42,517 bases of DNA from JAIBJP01 sp035639875. GTDB lineage: Bacteria > Actinomycetota > Thermoleophilia > Gaiellales > Gaiellaceae. How positions within the stretch are numbered: position 1 is the first letter of the stretch; every line of letters starts with the position of its first letter. A program made the position numbers and the translations under genes. The stretch is from the NCBI GenBank assembly GCA_035639875.1, contig DASQXE010000200.1:1-42517 (forward strand). Reading direction: 5' to 3'. This document shows, piece by piece, positions 15,051 through 23,231 of this stretch. The notes below the pieces were generated by a model, which worked only from the letters and a program-made list of their open reading frames with translations, was not told the origin of the DNA and searched no databases.

Positions 15051-18000
15051 CCGGAGAGGAGAGCGTCGGTCTGGGCGCCGTGCCAGTCGAGCTTGAGGGC
15101 CTGAAAGCGCTCGAGTGCCCGCGCGAGTAGCGCTTCGTCTCCGCGTACGGCGCCGAGGGCGCGCAGAGCGAAAGGTTCGAGGTAGGTACCCGGTTGGAGA
15201 AAGCGGACGGCCTCCTCCTCGGCGCCTCCGGCGTTTCGGGAGGCGGCGATCGCGTCGAAGCGCGCTGCGAACGTCATCAGGTCGAAGACAAATCGCTGCG
15301 AGGGATCGCGATCGAGGAGGGGCGCGAGAGATCTGCGGTCCCCGCGCGCGAGGGTGAGCCGGATGCGCGGGGCCTCGAGCGCATAGGCGTGACCTTTCAT
15401 CCCCACTCCGCTGGCGGCCTCCTCGAGCGCTCGTGCAGCAGTTTCTTCGCCCTCTTGCGCGCGCGCCACGGCGCATAGGAGGAGGCACCGGGCATTTCGG
15501 ACGCAAGGCGTATCGCGGTTGGCGTCGACCGCGTGCTCGATCTCGTCCTGAAGCGCGAGGATTCCGTCCCAGTTCCCGGCCAGCTCTTCCACCTCGGCGC
15601 GGAGCGCGACGCTGTGCATTCGATGATGGGGCGAGAGGCGCTCGGTTCGCTTCGTGTGCTCGTCCGCGAGCCGGCGAGCCTCGCGCAGACGACCGACTGC
15701 TGCCGCCGGAGGCATGGCCGTCTCCCGCATCTCGACGATGTGGTCGGGATCCGTGATCAGCCCTTCGAGGTCGAAGCGCCGCTGTGCCCAGTTCAGGGAC
15801 TCGGCGAACTGCATCGTCTGGAACGCCGCCACCGCGCGCGCCATCCACGCCCAGGAGCGAAGCTCTGGATCGTTCAGCTGGTCCGCCAGCGCGCTCGCAT
15901 CCCGCGCGTGCTGGGGGTTTTCGGGGTGCACATTGGCCTGCGCGATAACCGCCCGCGCGCGCTCGGGAGTGCCCTCCTCGGTCAAAACCAGCGCCTGCTC
16001 GATCCAGGTATCGACCGTTTCTGGATCCGGACGCTGTTTCCACATCCCGACGCGGATGCCGGTCTGGAACGCGAGGTCGCTGTACGTCTTCGCGATGATC
16101 GCCGGATCGTTCGAGAGCTCGAGCGCACGCTGCATTGCGGTCGAGAACCCCTCGCCGTCGTACTTGAGCGCGCTTGCGTTTCCGATCGCGAGCCAGATCG
16201 CTGCGGCCGTCTCCACGGAGGACGTCACGTCGAGGGCTCGGCGCAGGAGGGCGAGAGATTCATCGGTCTCGTAGCGGTCCCCGGCGAGATCCGCGGCACG
16301 GCGCAGCCAGTGGACGGCCTTGTCGCGGACCTGTTCGAGCTCGTCTTCAGCCCCCGCCCAGGCCAGGTCGGCGTCTTCGGGGCGGGCGGCCTCGGCAAAG
16401 TGATGTGCGAGCAGCGCGGCCCATTCGTCGCGGCCTTCGCCCACCCGCTCGAGCCAACCGGCGAAGGCGGCGTGCAGCCGCGCGCGGCGCGCCTTCGGGA
16501 GCGTCGCGTAGGCGACCTCCCGCGTGAGGGCGTGCTTGAAGGCGAACTCGCGCTCTCCCGCCAGCGAGGTACCAGCGCGGCGGCGAATGAAGTCCCGTTC
16601 CTCGAGCGCCTCGAAGTCAGGCTCACCGCCCGCGAGAAGATCCCGGACGGGGCCGGGCCAGAAGGTGCGCCCGATCACGGCAGCGGCCTGCAGGGCTCCC
16701 TTCTCGACCTCGTCGAGGAGATCGATCCGCGCCGCGAGCACGGCTTGCACCGAGTCGGGCACGGCGTATCCGGCCGGTAGCTCGCCGGCGCGCCAGCTTC
16801 CGTTCTCGCGCAGGAGAACGCCTGCGTCGATCAGGCTGCCGACAAGTTCCTCGACGAAGAATGGGTTGCCCTCCGCGTGCGAGACGACGAGGTCGCGGAC
16901 GCCGGCCGGAAGGTCGGCAGCGAGGAGCTCGTCGAGAAGGCGGCCGGCGTCGTCCGCCGAGAGCGGCTCGAGGCCGAGACTTGTCGTGTTGCGCTGCCCA
17001 CCTCCCCAGGACTGACGCCGGTCCAGCAGCTCGAGGCGGGCGGTAGCGAGGATGAGCAACGGAGCGCGCACCTCGCGGAGCAGGTGCTCGACGAGATCGA
17101 GGAGCGGATCCTCCGCCCAGTGGAGATCTTCGATGAGGAGGACGAGCGGGCGCTCGGACGCCAGCTCTTCCAGAAAGCCGGCAGCCGCATCGTGCAAGCG
17201 GTCATGGGCGGCACGCGGGTGGAGGTCGCCGCCGACGTCGAGGCCAAGGGCGAGCCCGAGGATCTCGTGGTTGCCGAGCTTCGGCAGCGCCGCTTCGGCG
17301 GGGTCGCTCTCCAGTAGGCCGAGCTGCTCCTTGACGATCTCGCCCAGTGCCCAGTACGTGATGCCGCGCCCGTAGGGGAGACAGCGGCCGGTGCGCCGCA
17401 GGGGTTCGGGGGATTCGGAGCCCAGGCGTTCCCAGAGCTCCCGCACGAGTCGCGTCTTGCCGACGCCCGGATCGCCCATGACGGTGACGAGATGCGGCCG
17501 GCCTTCCGCCACCACGCGGTTGTACGTCGCCTGGAGGAGCGCGAGCTCTTGCTCGCGGCCGACGAACGCGCGCTTGAGCCCGCTCACGCCCCGCGGGCGC
17601 ATGAGCGTGAGGGCGCGCACGAGCCGCCGCGCCTCGACGCCGCCACGCTTCCCTTTCGCCTCGACGGTCGCGGGCTCGTCGAACTCGAACGCCCCCCGGA
17701 CGGCGGCCGCGGTGCGTTCCCCTACGAGCACCTCGCCCGCCCCGGCTGCTTGCTCCAAGCGCGCCGCCACGTTCACGGGATCGCCGGAGACGAACGAGCT
17801 GCCTTCGCGTGAGCGCCCGACCACGACTTCGCCGGTGTTGACTCCGATCCGCAGGCGCAGCCCGTCACCGAAGAGCTCGCGTACACGACGCTGCATGGCG
17901 AGCGCGGCATGGAGCGCGCGCTCCGGATGATCTTCGAGAGCGGCCGGCGCTCCGAACGTGGCCATCACCGCATCGCCGACGAACTTCTCCACCGTTCCGC

Positions 18001-18166
18001 CCGACTGCTCGATCTCCGCTCCCATCGCGTCGTAGAAGCGGTCGAGGAGCACGCGGAACCGCTCAGGGTCCTCCTCGCTCGCGAGCTCGGTCGAGCCGAC
18101 GATGTCCGCAAAGAGAATCGTCGCGATCTTCCGCTCGTCGCTCGGAGGCGCGCCCGGCGTCGACAT
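15047..18166 (-). CDS. Class III adenylyl/guanylyl cyclase fused to AAA ATPase and TPR-like region
   Basis: 1039 residues from ATG 18166. The cyclase domain (about 10-185) keeps the metal Asp residues (FADIVGST, EKFVGDAVMATFG) and NVAARLEQAA, so it should be active. It is followed by the ATPase module: FVGREQEL, P-loop GDPGVGKTRLVREL, and Walker B LVLLIEDLHWAEDPLLDLVEHLL. A helical, TPR-like region fills residues 600-1039. There is no C-terminal LuxR helix-turn-helix. A CACAAT box six bases before the ATG suggests a leaderless message; the long frame further upstream is spurious. It is the same family as the truncated gene at 1-801. It lies 20 bases after the glycosyltransferase gene and may be co-transcribed with it. 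The signal sensed is unknown. Confidence 0.93.
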   Translation of the reverse strand: MSTPGAPPSDERKIATILFADIVGSTELASEEDPERFRVLLDRFYDAMGAEIEQSGGTVEKFVGDAVMATFGAPAALEDHPERALHAALAMQRRVRELFGDGLRLRIGVNTGEVVVGRSREGSSFVSGDPVNVAARLEQAAGAGEVLVGERTAAAVRGAFEFDEPATVEAKGKRGGVEARRLVRALTLMRPRGVSGLKRAFVGREQELALLQATYNRVVAEGRPHLVTVMGDPGVGKTRLVRELWERLGSESPEPLRRTGRCLPYGRGITYWALGEIVKEQLGLLESDPAEAALPKLGNHEILGLALGLDVGGDLHPRAAHDRLHDAAAGFLEELASERPLVLLIEDLHWAEDPLLDLVEHLLREVRAPLLILATARLELLDRRQSWGGGQRNTTSLGLEPLSADDAGRLLDELLAADLPAGVRDLVVSHAEGNPFFVEELVGSLIDAGVLLRENGSWRAGELPAGYAVPDSVQAVLAARIDLLDEVEKGALQAAAVIGRTFWPGPVRDLLAGGEPDFEALEERDFIRRRAGTSLAGEREFAFKHALTREVAYATLPKARRARLHAAFAGWLERVGEGRDEWAALLAHHFAEAARPEDADLAWAGAEDELEQVRDKAVHWLRRAADLAGDRYETDESLALLRRALDVTSSVETAAAIWLAIGNASALKYDGEGFSTAMQRALELSNDPAIIAKTYSDLAFQTGIRVGMWKQRPDPETVDTWIEQALVLTEEGTPERARAVIAQANVHPENPQHARDASALADQLNDPELRSWAWMARAVAAFQTMQFAESLNWAQRRFDLEGLITDPDHIVEMRETAMPPAAAVGRLREARRLADEHTKRTERLSPHHRMHSVALRAEVEELAGNWDGILALQDEIEHAVDANRDTPCVRNARCLLLCAVARAQEGEETAARALEEAASGVGMKGHAYALEAPRIRLTLARGDRRSLAPLLDRDPSQRFVFDLMTFAARFDAIAASRNAGGAEEEAVRFLQPGTYLEPFALRALGAVRGDEALLARALERFQALKLDWHGAQTDALLSG

Positions 18167-18186
18167 GCGCAGATTGTGACGCAGAG

Positions 18187-19848
18187 CTAGCGGTTCTTTT
18201 GCAAGCTCGCGAGCGCCGTCACGGCTGTCTGGAGATTGAGCCCGGCATCGCCGATCCCCAGGATCTTGCCGTTGAACTCGACCACGGCTGTGTCGCGAAG
18301 GAACGCTTCGGTCGTCCGAGTGGGATCTTTGGTGCGAATGACGAGGAAGGGTCCGAATGAGCGTGCCTCGAACTGCGGCCCGGGCGATCTTTGCGGAATG
18401 GTGAATCGCTGCTTGGAAAGGTCGAGCTGGTCGGTCGCGTCGAACACCCAGACGCCGCGGCCCAACGGCTTCGGAATCTCGCCGAGCGTGTCGAGGGCGA
18501 GTTTCGGGTCGGCCCGTTGGACGATGAACTTGCCGAACGGAGCTCCCTTCTCGAAGGCGTCCAGGTAGAGCGGCTCGTAGCCGAACAGGACGTCGTCCGG
18601 CCGGCTCGTGGCGGCGAGCCAGGCTGCCGCAGCGGCGCGGGCGTCTTTGCGAACGGCGGGCTCGCCGGCGTACATCCACGGGGTTCGGGTCCAGCCCCAG
18701 GCGATCTGGGCGGCCAGGATGGCGCCCAGTCCGAGGGAGATGATCGCCGGCGACCTCGGCCCGGTCCAGGAGGCGAGGCGTAGCAATCCGGCAGCGACGA
18801 GCATGGTGAACAAGGGAAGCGCGAAGATGAGGTGCCGGCTCTCGAGCGAGAGGCTGCTTCCCGACCTGGTGAGGAGCAAAGCGACCGTGGGCACGACGAC
18901 GACAGTCGCGGCGAGGAATGCTGCGGCCGGTCGCGTTCGCACGAGCGTCCAGAGCCCCACGGCCGCGAGCGCGATCGCGAGCGCGACCGCGAGCGCCCAG
19001 CCCGCGGTGAAGTCTCCGGCCACGCGGACGAGGTAGCTGAGCACGTCCACCGGCGAACCGAGCTTCGAGCCGCTGTTTCCCGTGACGCCGACGTCGAAGC
19101 GGTTCGCGAGCACCCGGTAGACGAGCCAGAGTGGTAGGGCGAGCAGCGTGACGGCTGCGACCGAGACCAGCGCCGGGCGCACGGGAAAGCGCTCGCGCTG
19201 CCGGCGACCGAGCACGAAAAGTGCGCCGATGCCGAGCACAAATGCGCCGTACGGCTGCGTGGCGATCGCCGCGAGGGTCGTAAGCCCCCAGGCGATCCAG
19301 GGCCCGGGGTCCCGCCGGCCGATCGCGCGCAGAAGAAGAAAGAACGAAAGCGCGCTCGTGAACAGGAAGAGGCTGTACATCCGCGCGTAGATCCCGTGGT
19401 AGATGGTCATCCAGCTCGCCGCGGCAATCGCGGTGGCGAGGAGGGCAGTGCGTGCATCTGTCAGGCGCCGGACGAGCGCGGCCATCACCGGGACGCTGGC
19501 GACCGCGAACACGACCGATATGAGCCGTAGGCCGACGAGCCCGGGCCAGACGGAGTTGACCGCGTGCGCGAGCAGGAAATGAAGCGGCGCTCCGCCTCGC
19601 TCCTCGAAGACGGTCGAGAAGAGGTCACCGAGCGATTGACGGCTGACGAAGAAGACGAGCGTCTCGTCCTCGTGCGGCGGCCACCGGATCGCGCGCGCGA
19701 GGAGGAAGACGGCGAGCCCACCGGTGATCGCGGCGACCCCGAGGCGATAGCTATCTGCGAGCGCCCACGCGAGCGCGCGGCGGCGCGCCGATTCGCCTGG
19801 CACTCGCCCGACCCGAGTGCCGGAGACGGCCGTCCTCCTTGCTAGCAT
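18187..19848 (-). CDS. GT-C type membrane glycosyltransferase (PMT/ArnT-like)
   Basis: 553 residues from ATG 19848 (TTG 19860 and GTG 19803 are alternatives). About ten transmembrane helices occupy residues 40-415; the first extracellular loop has PPHEDETLVFF, the acidic motif typical of GT39/GT83 polyprenol-phosphate-sugar transferases, then GGAPLHFLLAH. A soluble C-terminal domain (about 420-553) follows. Such enzymes move sugars from lipid carriers to proteins or lipids outside the membrane. Donor and acceptor cannot be read from sequence. It is divergent from the FmdB-like gene. Confidence 0.88.
   Translation of the reverse strand: MLARRTAVSGTRVGRVPGESARRRALAWALADSYRLGVAAITGGLAVFLLARAIRWPPHEDETLVFFVSRQSLGDLFSTVFEERGGAPLHFLLAHAVNSVWPGLVGLRLISVVFAVASVPVMAALVRRLTDARTALLATAIAAASWMTIYHGIYARMYSLFLFTSALSFFLLLRAIGRRDPGPWIAWGLTTLAAIATQPYGAFVLGIGALFVLGRRQRERFPVRPALVSVAAVTLLALPLWLVYRVLANRFDVGVTGNSGSKLGSPVDVLSYLVRVAGDFTAGWALAVALAIALAAVGLWTLVRTRPAAAFLAATVVVVPTVALLLTRSGSSLSLESRHLIFALPLFTMLVAAGLLRLASWTGPRSPAIISLGLGAILAAQIAWGWTRTPWMYAGEPAVRKDARAAAAAWLAATSRPDDVLFGYEPLYLDAFEKGAPFGKFIVQRADPKLALDTLGEIPKPLGRGVWVFDATDQLDLSKQRFTIPQRSPGPQFEARSFGPFLVIRTKDPTRTTEAFLRDTAVVEFNGKILGIGDAGLNLQTAVTALASLQKNR
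19843..19848 (+). promoter_or_regulatory. -10 box for the FmdB-like gene
   Basis: TAGCAT, within the palindromic word TGCTAGCA, would start transcription near 19855 and give a leader of about 22 bases. The palindrome offers a similar box (TAGCAA) to the divergent glycosyltransferase gene. Confidence 0.4.
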
Positions 19849-19876
19849 TTCTCGCCGCAAAGCGGGCCTTTCGCCG

Positions 19877-20155
19877 ATGCCTATCTATGAGTACCGCTGC
19901 CCGAACGGTCACACGTTCGAGCTCTTCCAGCGGATGAGCGATCCGCCCCCGTCAGAGTGCCAGATCTGCGGCGCCGCGCCCGTCGAGAAGGTGCTCTATC
20001 CGGCGGCGATTCACTTCAAGGGCTCGGGGTTCTACAGCACCGACTACGGCCGGGGGGCGCGCAAGAAGGACGTTTCTCAGGACGGCGACCAGGCCGCGAA
20101 GAAGGACGAGAAGCCCGAAAAGAAGCCCGAGCCGAAGAAGGCGGCGGAGGCGTAG
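19877..20155 (+). CDS. FmdB-family zinc ribbon protein
   Basis: 92 residues. It starts MPIYEYRCPNGHTFELFQ, the FmdB/CxxC_CxxC_SSSS signature; the first zinc half-site is CPNGH rather than CxxC, a variant I recall from Actinobacteria, and the second is CQICG. A Lys/Glu/Pro-rich tail of about 40 residues follows (KKDEKPEKKPEPKK). The role of the family is unclear; it was proposed as a regulator near formamidase genes, but no such gene is here. Convergent with the LCP gene. Confidence 0.9.
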   Translation: MPIYEYRCPNGHTFELFQRMSDPPPSECQICGAAPVEKVLYPAAIHFKGSGFYSTDYGRGARKKDVSQDGDQAAKKDEKPEKKPEPKKAAEA

Positions 20156-20162
20156 GTTCGCG

Positions 20163-20180
20163 GGCGGGCCAGGCCCCGCC
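20163..20180. terminator. Hairpin between convergent genes
   Basis: GGCGGG (20163-20168), 6-base loop, CCCGCC (20175-20180), between the FmdB-like gene and the LCP gene. It could serve both directions. Confidence 0.5.
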
Positions 20181-20187
20181 GATGGAG

Positions 20188-21360
20188 CTATTTGCCCACC
20201 CGGCAGCCCGGGCCGAACGGCCCGGAGCCCGGGGGCGGCGGCTGCGGGGCCGTCTTCCCGGTCACCATGGCGATCACAGACACGTTCTCCTCGCTTCCGA
20301 TCACGAACGACTGCCCGCCGATGTCGGCGATCGTCCCCCCGAGATGACAGTTGAGGCGCCCGCTCGAGGGCGTGCGCTTCTTCACCCAGCCGAGCTCGAG
20401 GATCTGGGCGGCGGATAGGTCGGTGGCGAGCGGACGGACGAGGTCGTCGCCGATGAACGGCGCCTTGATGAATGTGGAGAAGCTGGTTGCCTTGTTGGCG
20501 ATCGCCTCGATGACGGCCTGCTGGCGCTCTCCACGCGTGAAGTCGCTCTCGTTCGGATTGAGCAGGTTCTCGCGGATGCGCGAGTAGATGAGCGCGCGCC
20601 TCCCGTCCATCTCCTGCGGTCCCTTGCGGAAGCGCCAGCCGGGCCACCGGTCGCAGGCGGCCTCGGTCCCACGCGGACACTCGAACTTGTTCGAACGGAT
20701 CCGCTCGGGAACGTCGATCGCGATACCTCCGAGGGCATCCACGACTTTGTCGAAGGTGCTGAAGTCGACGACGACGACGTGGTTGATCGGGAGCCGGGTC
20801 AGGTGCTCGACCGTCTTGGTCGCCAGCGTGGGACCTCCGAAGGCGTAGGCCGCGTTGATCTTCTGCGCGCCGTGCAGAGGGATGTCGACGCGCAGGTCGC
20901 GGGGGATGAAGAGGAGGGCGATCTTGTGGTGGTCGGGATCCGTGTGGATGAGGACGATCGAGTCCGAGCGGCCCTGAGCGCCCGGGCGGCTCTTGCTACC
21001 GACGTCGACACCGAGCACGAGGATGTTGCTCGGGTTGGACAGGAGAAGCCCCTTCTGCGGCGTCAGGGCGCGGACGGCGCGCGGGTCGAGTCGCTTGTTC
21101 GCGTCCTTCGTGCCGCTGCGAAAGGCGAGGAAGCCGAGCAGGGCCCAGACGAGCGTGAGGACGATCAGCCCGACCAGGGCCCAGAGCGCCCGCCTCCGCC
21201 AGCGGTGGGGCTTTCGGGGCCGCTGCGCCCTCGGACCCTTGTACTCCTGGGCGCCTCGACCGTCGCGTGCACCGCGCTCATCCTTGAGCGTCTCATGACG
21301 GATCGGGCCCTTGGCGCGGCCCCCCCTGTACACACGGTATGGCTTGTCCTTGCGGGCCAC
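20188..21360 (-). CDS. LytR-CpsA-Psr (LCP) family cell-wall glycopolymer ligase
   Basis: 390 residues from GTG 21360. A basic cytoplasmic tail (1-55) is followed by one membrane helix (about 57-80) and an extracellular LCP domain. The domain shows ILVLGVDVG, GRSDSIVLIH, the conserved Arg in FIPRDLRVDIP, KINAAYAFGG and the Arg-rich SDFTRGERQQ. LCP proteins attach lipid-linked glycopolymers to peptidoglycan; in Actinobacteria this includes arabinogalactan or teichoic-type polymers. The C-terminus is Pro/Gly-rich. It shares a 28-base divergent promoter region with the ROK kinase. Confidence 0.94.
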   Translation of the reverse strand: MARKDKPYRVYRGGRAKGPIRHETLKDERGARDGRGAQEYKGPRAQRPRKPHRWRRRALWALVGLIVLTLVWALLGFLAFRSGTKDANKRLDPRAVRALTPQKGLLLSNPSNILVLGVDVGSKSRPGAQGRSDSIVLIHTDPDHHKIALLFIPRDLRVDIPLHGAQKINAAYAFGGPTLATKTVEHLTRLPINHVVVVDFSTFDKVVDALGGIAIDVPERIRSNKFECPRGTEAACDRWPGWRFRKGPQEMDGRRALIYSRIRENLLNPNESDFTRGERQQAVIEAIANKATSFSTFIKAPFIGDDLVRPLATDLSAAQILELGWVKKRTPSSGRLNCHLGGTIADIGGQSFVIGSEENVSVIAMVTGKTAPQPPPPGSGPFGPGCRVGK

Positions 21361-21370
21361 CGGGACGGGT

Positions 21371-21377
21371 TATCGTA
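21371..21377. promoter_or_regulatory. Symmetric divergent -10 element shared by the LCP and ROK genes
   Basis: The 7 bases TATCGTA read as -10 TATCGT on the plus strand (21371-21376) and as TACGAT on the minus strand (21377-21372). Starts lie 12 bases downstream for ROK and 11 for LCP. One melted region could thus launch transcription either way. Confidence 0.55.
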
Positions 21378-21388
21378 GCCGCACGACG

Positions 21389-22354
21389 ATGGCCGGCCCG
21401 CTTGTCATCGCTGTCGACCTCGGGGGAACCAAGCTCCTCACCGGCGCCGTCGACGAGGAGGGCGTCGTCGTGAAGCGGACCGTCCGGCCGACCCCGGTCG
21501 CGAGCCAGGCGGAACTCGTCGCCGGCCTCGAAAGCTCCATCGAAGGAATGCTGGAAGACGGAGTTGCGGCCCTCGGCATCGGCATTCCCTCGACGATCGA
21601 CCAGCCGCACGGGCTCGCCGTCGCCTCGGTCAATATTCCGCTCGCGGGCCTCGACATCCGCGAGCACCTGACCACGAGGTTCGGCCTTCCCGCAGCGATC
21701 GAAAACGACGCCAACGCCGCGGCGCTCGCCGAGCACCGTTTCGGTGCGGGGAAGGGGACCCGGCACATGGTCATGCTCACCCTAGGCACCGGCATCGGAG
21801 GCGGGCTCATCCTCGACGGAGAGCTGTATCGAGGATCGATCGGCGCGGCGGGTGAGCTCGGGCACATCACGATCGACTACGACGGCCCCCGGTGCCAGGG
21901 CCACTGCCCCGGATTCGGCCACCTCGAGACGCTCGCCTCGGGGACCGCGGCCGACGAGCTCGCTCGCGAAAGAGCCAACGCGAATCCGGAGGGAGATCTC
22001 GGTCGCGCCGCTCGAGAAGGGAGCGCCGTCGACGCACGGCTCGCGGTCCAGTTGGCGGCTGCAGGGCCCGGCGACGCGCGCGACGTCCTGGATCGGATCG
22101 GGTTCTTCCTCGGGGTCGGAATCTCGAGCCTCGTCAACATCTTCAATCCGGAGCTGGTGGTTCTCGGCGGCGGGTTTGCGCGGGCAGGCGACCTGCTCTT
22201 CGAGCCGGCCCGGCGGGTGGTCGCTGAGCGAACCCTGTCACCCGCACGGGACGTCGTTCGCATCGTGCCCGCTCTCCTCGGCGTGGAGGCAGGGCTGATC
22301 GGCGCCGGCCTCGTCGCCTTCGAGGCGCTCGAGCGCGTGTCCGCGTCCGGGTAG
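21389..22354 (+). CDS. ROK family sugar kinase (glucokinase-like)
   Basis: 321 residues. ATP site VDLGGTKLL, sugar site ENDANAAALAEHRFG, LGTGIGGGLILDG, and the zinc-binding GHITIDYDGPRCQGHCPGFGHLE. The third Cys of the usual zinc motif is His here, which may still bind zinc. It most likely phosphorylates glucose or a related hexose with ATP; exact substrate is not resolvable. The gene abuts rsmI, so the two are probably co-transcribed. Confidence 0.9.
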   Translation: MAGPLVIAVDLGGTKLLTGAVDEEGVVVKRTVRPTPVASQAELVAGLESSIEGMLEDGVAALGIGIPSTIDQPHGLAVASVNIPLAGLDIREHLTTRFGLPAAIENDANAAALAEHRFGAGKGTRHMVMLTLGTGIGGGLILDGELYRGSIGAAGELGHITIDYDGPRCQGHCPGFGHLETLASGTAADELARERANANPEGDLGRAAREGSAVDARLAVQLAAAGPGDARDVLDRIGFFLGVGISSLVNIFNPELVVLGGGFARAGDLLFEPARRVVAERTLSPARDVVRIVPALLGVEAGLIGAGLVAFEALERVSASG

Positions 22355-23161
22355 ATGCCTCTCGTCGTCTGCCCGACTCCGATCGGGAATCTGGAGGACG
22401 TGACGCTACGTGTCCTCCGCGAGCTCGGCGAGGCGGACGTCGTTCTGTGCGAGGACACGCGCCGAACGCGAACTCTTCTGCGGCGGCACGGAGTGAAGGC
22501 CGACCTCCTCAGCTATCACCGGCACAATGAGGCGTCGCGGGGTGCGGAGGTGTTGCCGCGCTTGCAGGCAGGCGAGCGAATTGCGCTCGCGAGCGATGCC
22601 GGCCTACCCGCTCTCAACGATCCAGGCGCGCGGCTCATCGCCGCAGCGCTCGAGCGCGGGGTGGACGTGCTCGTGCTTCCCGGCCCCTCGGCGATCGAGA
22701 CCGCGCTCGTCGCGAGCGGGCTGGTCGGCGAGCGCTACGCGTTCGCCGGCTACATCCCCCGCGAGGCAGAGGCCCGCGCGCGGCTATGGGCGGAAACCGA
22801 CCGTTGGGGATGGCCGGTAGTGGCGTTCGAGTCGCCTCGCCGCCTCCCCTCGAGCCTCGCATCGCTCGCGGCTGCCTCACCGGAGCGCCCGGTTGCCGTC
22901 TGCCGCGAGCTGACCAAGCGCTTCGAGGAAGTCGTGCGCGGACAGGCTCGCGACGTCGCCGCGCGGTTCCGCGAGGCCCCGAAGGGAGAGGTCACGGTCG
23001 TCCTCGGCCCGACGGGATTTCGCGAGGACGAGCAGTCAGAGGGCGCCGTCGCCGTCGTGGCCGAGCTGGTCGAGGCGGGGCTCCCGCGACGGAGGGCCGC
23101 CGATGTGGTCTCTCGTCTGACGGGTTTGCCGCGAAACCGGCTCTATCGCGGATCGTTGTAG
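22355..23161 (+). CDS. rsmI: 16S rRNA C1402 2'-O-methyltransferase RsmI
   Basis: 268 residues, start directly after the ROK stop. Motifs of this tetrapyrrole-methylase-fold enzyme: PTPIGNLEDVTLR, CEDTRRTRTLLRRHG, LASDAGLPALNDPG and LPGPSAIETALVASGL. It methylates the 2'-OH of C1402 in the decoding centre using SAM. The length is slightly below the usual 280 or so. The downstream M23 gene has its own strong promoter. Confidence 0.95.
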   Translation: MPLVVCPTPIGNLEDVTLRVLRELGEADVVLCEDTRRTRTLLRRHGVKADLLSYHRHNEASRGAEVLPRLQAGERIALASDAGLPALNDPGARLIAAALERGVDVLVLPGPSAIETALVASGLVGERYAFAGYIPREAEARARLWAETDRWGWPVVAFESPRRLPSSLASLAAASPERPVAVCRELTKRFEEVVRGQARDVAARFREAPKGEVTVVLGPTGFREDEQSEGAVAVVAELVEAGLPRRRAADVVSRLTGLPRNRLYRGSL

Positions 23162-23167
23162 TCTCGC

Positions 23168-23196
23168 TTGACAACGCCCTGTCGTCCTGCTAGCCT
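23168..23196 (+). promoter_or_regulatory. Near-consensus sigma-70-type promoter for the M23-like gene
   Basis: TTGACA (23168-23173), 17-base spacer, TAGCCT (23191-23196). It is the best -35/-10 pair seen in the window and starts 7 bases after the rsmI stop. The message would have a leader of about 30 bases with Shine-Dalgarno GAGGAGGAG before ATG 23232. Confidence 0.75.
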
Positions 23197-23231
23197 CTGT
23201 TTTCCTAACAGACAACGAGGAGGAGCAGGCG

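Noticed and set aside
18167..18679. N-terminal extension of the second cyclase-ATPase
   Set aside because: It lies inside the glycosyltransferase gene in a different frame and has an Arg-rich, non-protein-like composition.
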